Assembly: GCF_024172125.1 (NCBI RefSeq)
Contig: NZ_JAMZEA010000009.1
Location: 62,001-126,000, forward strand
DNA length: 64,000 bases
Direction of reading: 5' to 3'
From: Actinomadura rupiterrae
GTDB taxonomy: Bacteria > Actinomycetota > Actinomycetes > Streptosporangiales > Streptosporangiaceae
Part shown: in pieces, positions 61,192-64,000 of the stretch
Layout of the letters: every line of letters begins with the position of its first letter
Position numbering within the stretch: the first letter of the stretch is position 1
The notes under the pieces: generated by a model
Told to the model about the DNA's origin: nothing
Database searches by the model: none
Seen by the model: the letters and a program-made list of their open reading frames with translations, nothing else
Position numbers and translations under genes: made by a program

Positions 61192-62294
61192 CGCGCGTCC
61201 CCCGCGGGGCGCCCCGGGCCCCGGCCCCGCCCGGCGCCCGCGCCGAGGTCGGCGACCCACACCTTCTGGAGCATGTGCCAGTCCTCGGGGTGTTCGGCGA
61301 TGCCCTGCTGGAAGACCCGCGCGAGCTCCTGGGTCATGGCCTGGACCCTCTCCCGTCTGCCGCCCGTCGCGGGGACCGGGATCTCCTCGTGCACCCGGGC
61401 CCCCCAGTCCTCGCCCTGGTACCAGAGTGTCACCGGATGCAGCGCGGCGCCCGTCTGGATCGCCAGCGCGGCGGCGACGGCGGGCATCCGGGCGGTCTCG
61501 CCGAAGAACTCCACGTCGATCCCGGACTCGGTGAGGTCGCGGTCGACGACCAGGCAGACGGGGCGTCCGGCGCGCAGCCGCTGGGCGAGGCGGCCGTACG
61601 CCGACGCGCCCCGGTGCGGCAGGACCTCCATTCCCAGGCTCTCACGAAAAGCGACAAAACGGTCGAAAAGGGATTCGGGCTTGAGGCGCTCGGCGACCGT
61701 GGTGAACGGGTAGCCCATGTGCACGAGCCAGGCCCCCGCCTGCTCGTAGTTGCCCATGTGCGGCAGCGCGAGGATGATCCCGCGGCCCGAGTCGAGGGTC
61801 TTCAGGGCCCTCTCGTGCCCGGAGACGTCCATGTGGCCGAGGATGCGCTCGCGCGAGTACTCCGGCAGCCGGAAGACCTCCAGCCAGTACCGGAAGTAGG
61901 ACCGCATGACCTGCTTGGCGGTCAGCCGGACGTAGGCGTCGGGCTCGGGCCGCCCGAGCACCCGGCACAGGTTGCGCTCCAGCTGCCGGACGCCCTCGCC
62001 GCGCCGCCGCCAGGTGCGGTCGGCGATCGCGGTGAACAGCGCGCGGGCGAGCCGCTCCGGCATCTTGCGGACGACCGTCCAGCCCAGCGCGTACCCGGCG
62101 TCGGTGACGCGCGCCACCGCCCGCCCCCCGACCCCCGCCGCACGAGCGCCGAGACGCCCCGCCTTCCCGGCCCCGGCCGCGCGGGCGCCGGCGCGGCCCC
62201 GCTTCCCGTGCCCGGGGGCGGCAGGACGGGCCGGTTCTCCGGGACCGGCGGCGCCGGATCCGGGACCGTCCTCCTCCGTCCCGGAGCCGGTCAT
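61188..62294 (-). CDS. Phosphatidylinositol mannoside acyltransferase
   Basis: 368 residues. Lysophospholipid-acyltransferase (HtrB/PatA-type) fold: LALPHMGNYEQAG holds the His-x4-Asp/Glu-like site (HMGNYE), and RPVCLVVDRDLTESGIDVEFFG is the second conserved region. It likely acylates PIM mannose. A low-complexity Ala/Gly/Arg-rich tail of about 55 residues precedes the core. Its ATG 62294 overlaps the pgsA stop; its stop overlaps the pimA start. Confidence 0.87.
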   Translation of the reverse strand: MTGSGTEEDGPGSGAAGPGEPARPAAPGHGKRGRAGARAAGAGKAGRLGARAAGVGGRAVARVTDAGYALGWTVVRKMPERLARALFTAIADRTWRRRGEGVRQLERNLCRVLGRPEPDAYVRLTAKQVMRSYFRYWLEVFRLPEYSRERILGHMDVSGHERALKTLDSGRGIILALPHMGNYEQAGAWLVHMGYPFTTVAERLKPESLFDRFVAFRESLGMEVLPHRGASAYGRLAQRLRAGRPVCLVVDRDLTESGIDVEFFGETARMPAVAAALAIQTGAALHPVTLWYQGEDWGARVHEEIPVPATGGRRERVQAMTQELARVFQQGIAEHPEDWHMLQKVWVADLGAGAGRGRGPGRPAGDAR

Positions 62295-63043
62295 GCGCGC
62301 CGTCCGGGCGCGTGCCGCTCCTCGTCCACCTCGGCGACCTCCGCGACCGTCTCCGGCCCTTGCGCGCGCTCCTGGGCCGGGGCCGCGGGCTCCGGCCGCC
62401 CGCCGCGGGGCTCGGCCGGGCGGGGAGCGTCCTGGACCCCGGGCGGCAGCGCGTTCGCCTGCTTGTAGACCGTCGCGAACCGCTGGCCGACCGTGACCGT
62501 GCTGAGCACGGCGAGCAGCCACAGCGCGAAGGTCAGGATGTAGGGGACGCCGAGGCCGTGGAACCCGGCCGCGACCAGCGCGATGATCAGCCGCTCGGAC
62601 CGCTCGGCGATGCCGACGTTGCAGGTGTACCCAAGTCCCTCGGCGCGCGCCTTGGCGTAGGACACCACGACCCCGGCGACCAGGCAGTACAGCGCGACGG
62701 CGGCCAGGCCGTCCTCGCCGTCGCGGGAGAGCCCGATCATCAGCCCGGCGAAGATCGCCGCGTCCGCGACCCGGTCCATGGTGGAGTCCAGGAACGCGCC
62801 GAACCGGGAGGTCGTGCCCGTGACCCGGGCGACGGCGCCGTCCAGCATGTCGAACAGCACGAAGGCGGTGATCACCATCGTGCCCCAGAAGTAGTGCCCC
62901 CGGGTGAAGAGGACCAGCGCCCCCGCGACGGTGCCCGCCGTCCCGACGACCGTGATCGCGTTGGGCGTCACGCCGGTGCGCGCGACTCCCCGTCCGATGG
63001 GTGTCAGGACGCGGCCCAGCGCAGGCCGCAGTTTGTTGAGCAT
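62291..63043 (-). CDS. pgsA: CDP-alcohol phosphatidyltransferase (phosphatidylinositol phosphate synthase)
   Basis: 250 residues. The CDP-alcohol motif is seen as DMLDGAVARVTG followed by FGAFLDSTMD, with the metal-binding Asp residues. Several membrane helices follow. The product feeds PIM synthesis. It starts MLNKLRPALGRVLTP, as in family members; an ATG near 63139 with a good ribosome site would add about 30 residues. The operon pgsA-acyltransferase-pimA is common in actinobacteria. The end is Pro/Ala/Glu-rich. Confidence 0.88.
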   Translation of the reverse strand: MLNKLRPALGRVLTPIGRGVARTGVTPNAITVVGTAGTVAGALVLFTRGHYFWGTMVITAFVLFDMLDGAVARVTGTTSRFGAFLDSTMDRVADAAIFAGLMIGLSRDGEDGLAAVALYCLVAGVVVSYAKARAEGLGYTCNVGIAERSERLIIALVAAGFHGLGVPYILTFALWLLAVLSTVTVGQRFATVYKQANALPPGVQDAPRPAEPRGGRPEPAAPAQERAQGPETVAEVAEVDEERHAPGRRA

Positions 63044-63241
63044 CGCCGTCCGTTCATCGAGAGTCCGAAGGGCCGGGCGCCAGCGGGGCCGGACACGGCC
63101 CATCCGCGCGCCGCGCGGCGCGCCCATCGTAGTGCTCATCATTACCACCTCACCCCTTGTGGTCCGCGCCGACACGGGAAAGGGTGAGGAGACGGATGTG
63201 ACGCCGCTCACTCCGGGCAGAGGTCCCCAGGAGGAGCGTGC

Positions 63242-63264
63242 CGGGCTCCCGTGGCGGGAGCCCG
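63242..63264 (+). promoter_or_regulatory. Hairpin just upstream of the EF-G-like gene
   Basis: CGGGCTCCCG and CGGGAGCCCG form a 10-bp stem with a 3-nt loop directly before the ribosome site GAGGAGG of the gene at 63281. It may affect transcription or translation of that gene. Confidence 0.5.
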
Positions 63265-63280
63265 CCCGAGGAGGTGTGTC

Positions 63281-64000
63281 ATGACGGACAGAGCGAACCA
63301 CCCGGGAGGCCATGGCAGGGCACCGGAGGCCGACCGGCCCGACAGGGTGCGCAACGTCGCGCTGGTCGGCCACTCGGGGGCGGGGAAGACCACGCTCGCC
63401 GAGGCGCTGCTCGCCGCCACCGGGACCGTGCAGCGCGCGGGCCGGGTCGAGGACGGCACCACGGTCAGCGACCACGACGACGTCGAGGTGCGCCAGCAGC
63501 GCTCGGTGAACCTCGCCCTCGCCCCGTTCGAGCACGGCGACATCAAGGTCAACCTGATCGACACGCCCGGGTACGCCGACTTCGTCGGGGACCTGCGGGC
63601 CGGGCTGCGCGCCGCCGACGCCGCCCTGTTCGTGGTCTCCGCCGTGGACGGCGTCGACGGGCTGACCCGGATGCTGTGGGAGGAGTGCGCGGCGGTGTCG
63701 ATGCCGCGCGCGGTCGTGGTCACCAAGGTGGACCAGCAGCGCGGCGACTTCGACGACACGCTGCTGCACCTGCAGGACGCCTTCGGCGAGGGCGTGCTGC
63801 CGTGCTACTTCCCGGTCACCGAGGGCGAGCGGCTGACCGGCCTGGTGGGGCTGCTGACGCAGCGCTGCTTCGACTACTCGTCCGGGCGGCGGGCCGAGCG
63901 CGACCCCGACCCGGCGCACCTGGAGCGGATCGCCGAGCAGCGCGCGTCGCTGATCGAGGGGATCATCCAGGAGAGCGAGGACGAGTCGCTCATGGAGCGG
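63281..64000 (+). CDS. EF-G-like GTPase, N-terminal part (cut by window edge)
   Basis: 240 residues visible. G1 loop GHSGAGKTTL, G3 loop DTPGYADF and G4 TKVD are present; G1 differs from the usual AHIDAGKTT, as in the EF-G2/FusA2-type paralogues. RSVNLALA replaces the RGITI switch I region. It is a translational GTPase relative of unknown exact role. The ATG at 63281 follows GAGGAGG by 5 nt. The gene runs past the end. Confidence 0.85.
   Translation, partial: MTDRANHPGGHGRAPEADRPDRVRNVALVGHSGAGKTTLAEALLAATGTVQRAGRVEDGTTVSDHDDVEVRQQRSVNLALAPFEHGDIKVNLIDTPGYADFVGDLRAGLRAADAALFVVSAVDGVDGLTRMLWEECAAVSMPRAVVVTKVDQQRGDFDDTLLHLQDAFGEGVLPCYFPVTEGERLTGLVGLLTQRCFDYSSGRRAERDPDPAHLERIAEQRASLIEGIIQESEDESLMER

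Overview
The window is about 64 kb of very GC-rich DNA with strong third-position GC bias, dense short operons with 4-bp ATGA/GTGA overlaps, and many GTG starts. Gene content (mycothiol-isomerase-like protein, F420-type luciferase-like oxidoreductase, PimA, an acyltransferase and CDP-alcohol transferase for phosphatidylinositol mannosides, a long RelA/SpoT homologue, DUF349/DUF948/DUF3048/DUF3105 families) points to a filamentous actinobacterium. The gene order resembles the core region known from Streptomyces (argCJB, pheST, rplT-rpmI-infC, alaS-ruvX-mltG-aroE, rsh-apt-secFD-yajC, ruvBAC-yebC-pdxT-pdxS). A family such as Thermomonosporaceae/Streptosporangiales is a reasonable guess but is inference. 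No tRNA, rRNA, CRISPR array, insertion sequence or prophage was found.

Layout. 1-2.6 kb: arginine genes argC-argJ-argB (argB runs off the left edge). 2.7-5.1 kb: a MarR regulator with a two-gene ABC exporter. 5.2-7.0 kb: an ABC-F ribosome-protection-type ATPase behind a leader that looks like a ribosome-controlled attenuator. 7.0-14 kb: a luciferase-like oxidoreductase divergent from a TetR regulator with paired palindromic operators, a large LuxR-type ATPase regulator, and a three-gene ABC-2 exporter. 14-22.5 kb: pheST, a soluble histidine kinase, a STAS protein, an rRNA-methyltransferase-like gene and the infC-rpmI-rplT operon with an ATC start codon and a structured leader. 22.8-26.6 kb: an unusual accessory cluster of Nudix hydrolase, PfkB-like kinase, HIT protein and a squalene-cyclase-fold membrane protein. 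26.6-34.6 kb: rarA, DUF948, DUF6167-like, alaS, ruvX, mltG, aroE. 34.7-37.5 kb: three membrane/secreted proteins (possibly copper-related) behind an ECF-type promoter, then a mycothiol-isomerase-like protein. 37.6-43.8 kb: DUF349, a cyclophilin, a metallo-hydrolase, hisS, aspS. 43.8-63 kb: a long run of minus-strand genes: rsh, apt, secF, secD, yajC, ruvB, ruvA, ruvC, an Eis-like acetyltransferase, yebC, pdxT, a DUF6928-like gene, pdxS, a DUF3048 lipoprotein, a LemA-like protein, pimA, acyltransferase and pgsA. The right edge holds the start of an EF-G-like GTPase.

How it works together. Most of the window is translation and its stress control: four aminoacyl-tRNA synthetases, IF3 with L35/L20, a ppGpp synthetase/hydrolase, an EF-G-like factor and an ABC-F factor. 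Two of these (rsh and infC) carry promoter elements of the SigR/ECF type (GGAA-N18-GTT), suggesting a shared thiol- or envelope-stress input. Other blocks serve protein export (YajC-SecD-SecF), Holliday-junction processing (RuvABC), vitamin B6 (PdxST) and PIM lipid synthesis.

Best leads: the ABC-F leader (3-codon reading frame, long terminator stem, sequestered ribosome site), the infC leader, the Nudix/PfkB/HIT/cyclase-fold cluster, and short tandem repeats that sit at the 3' ends of genes and recopy the stop codon.
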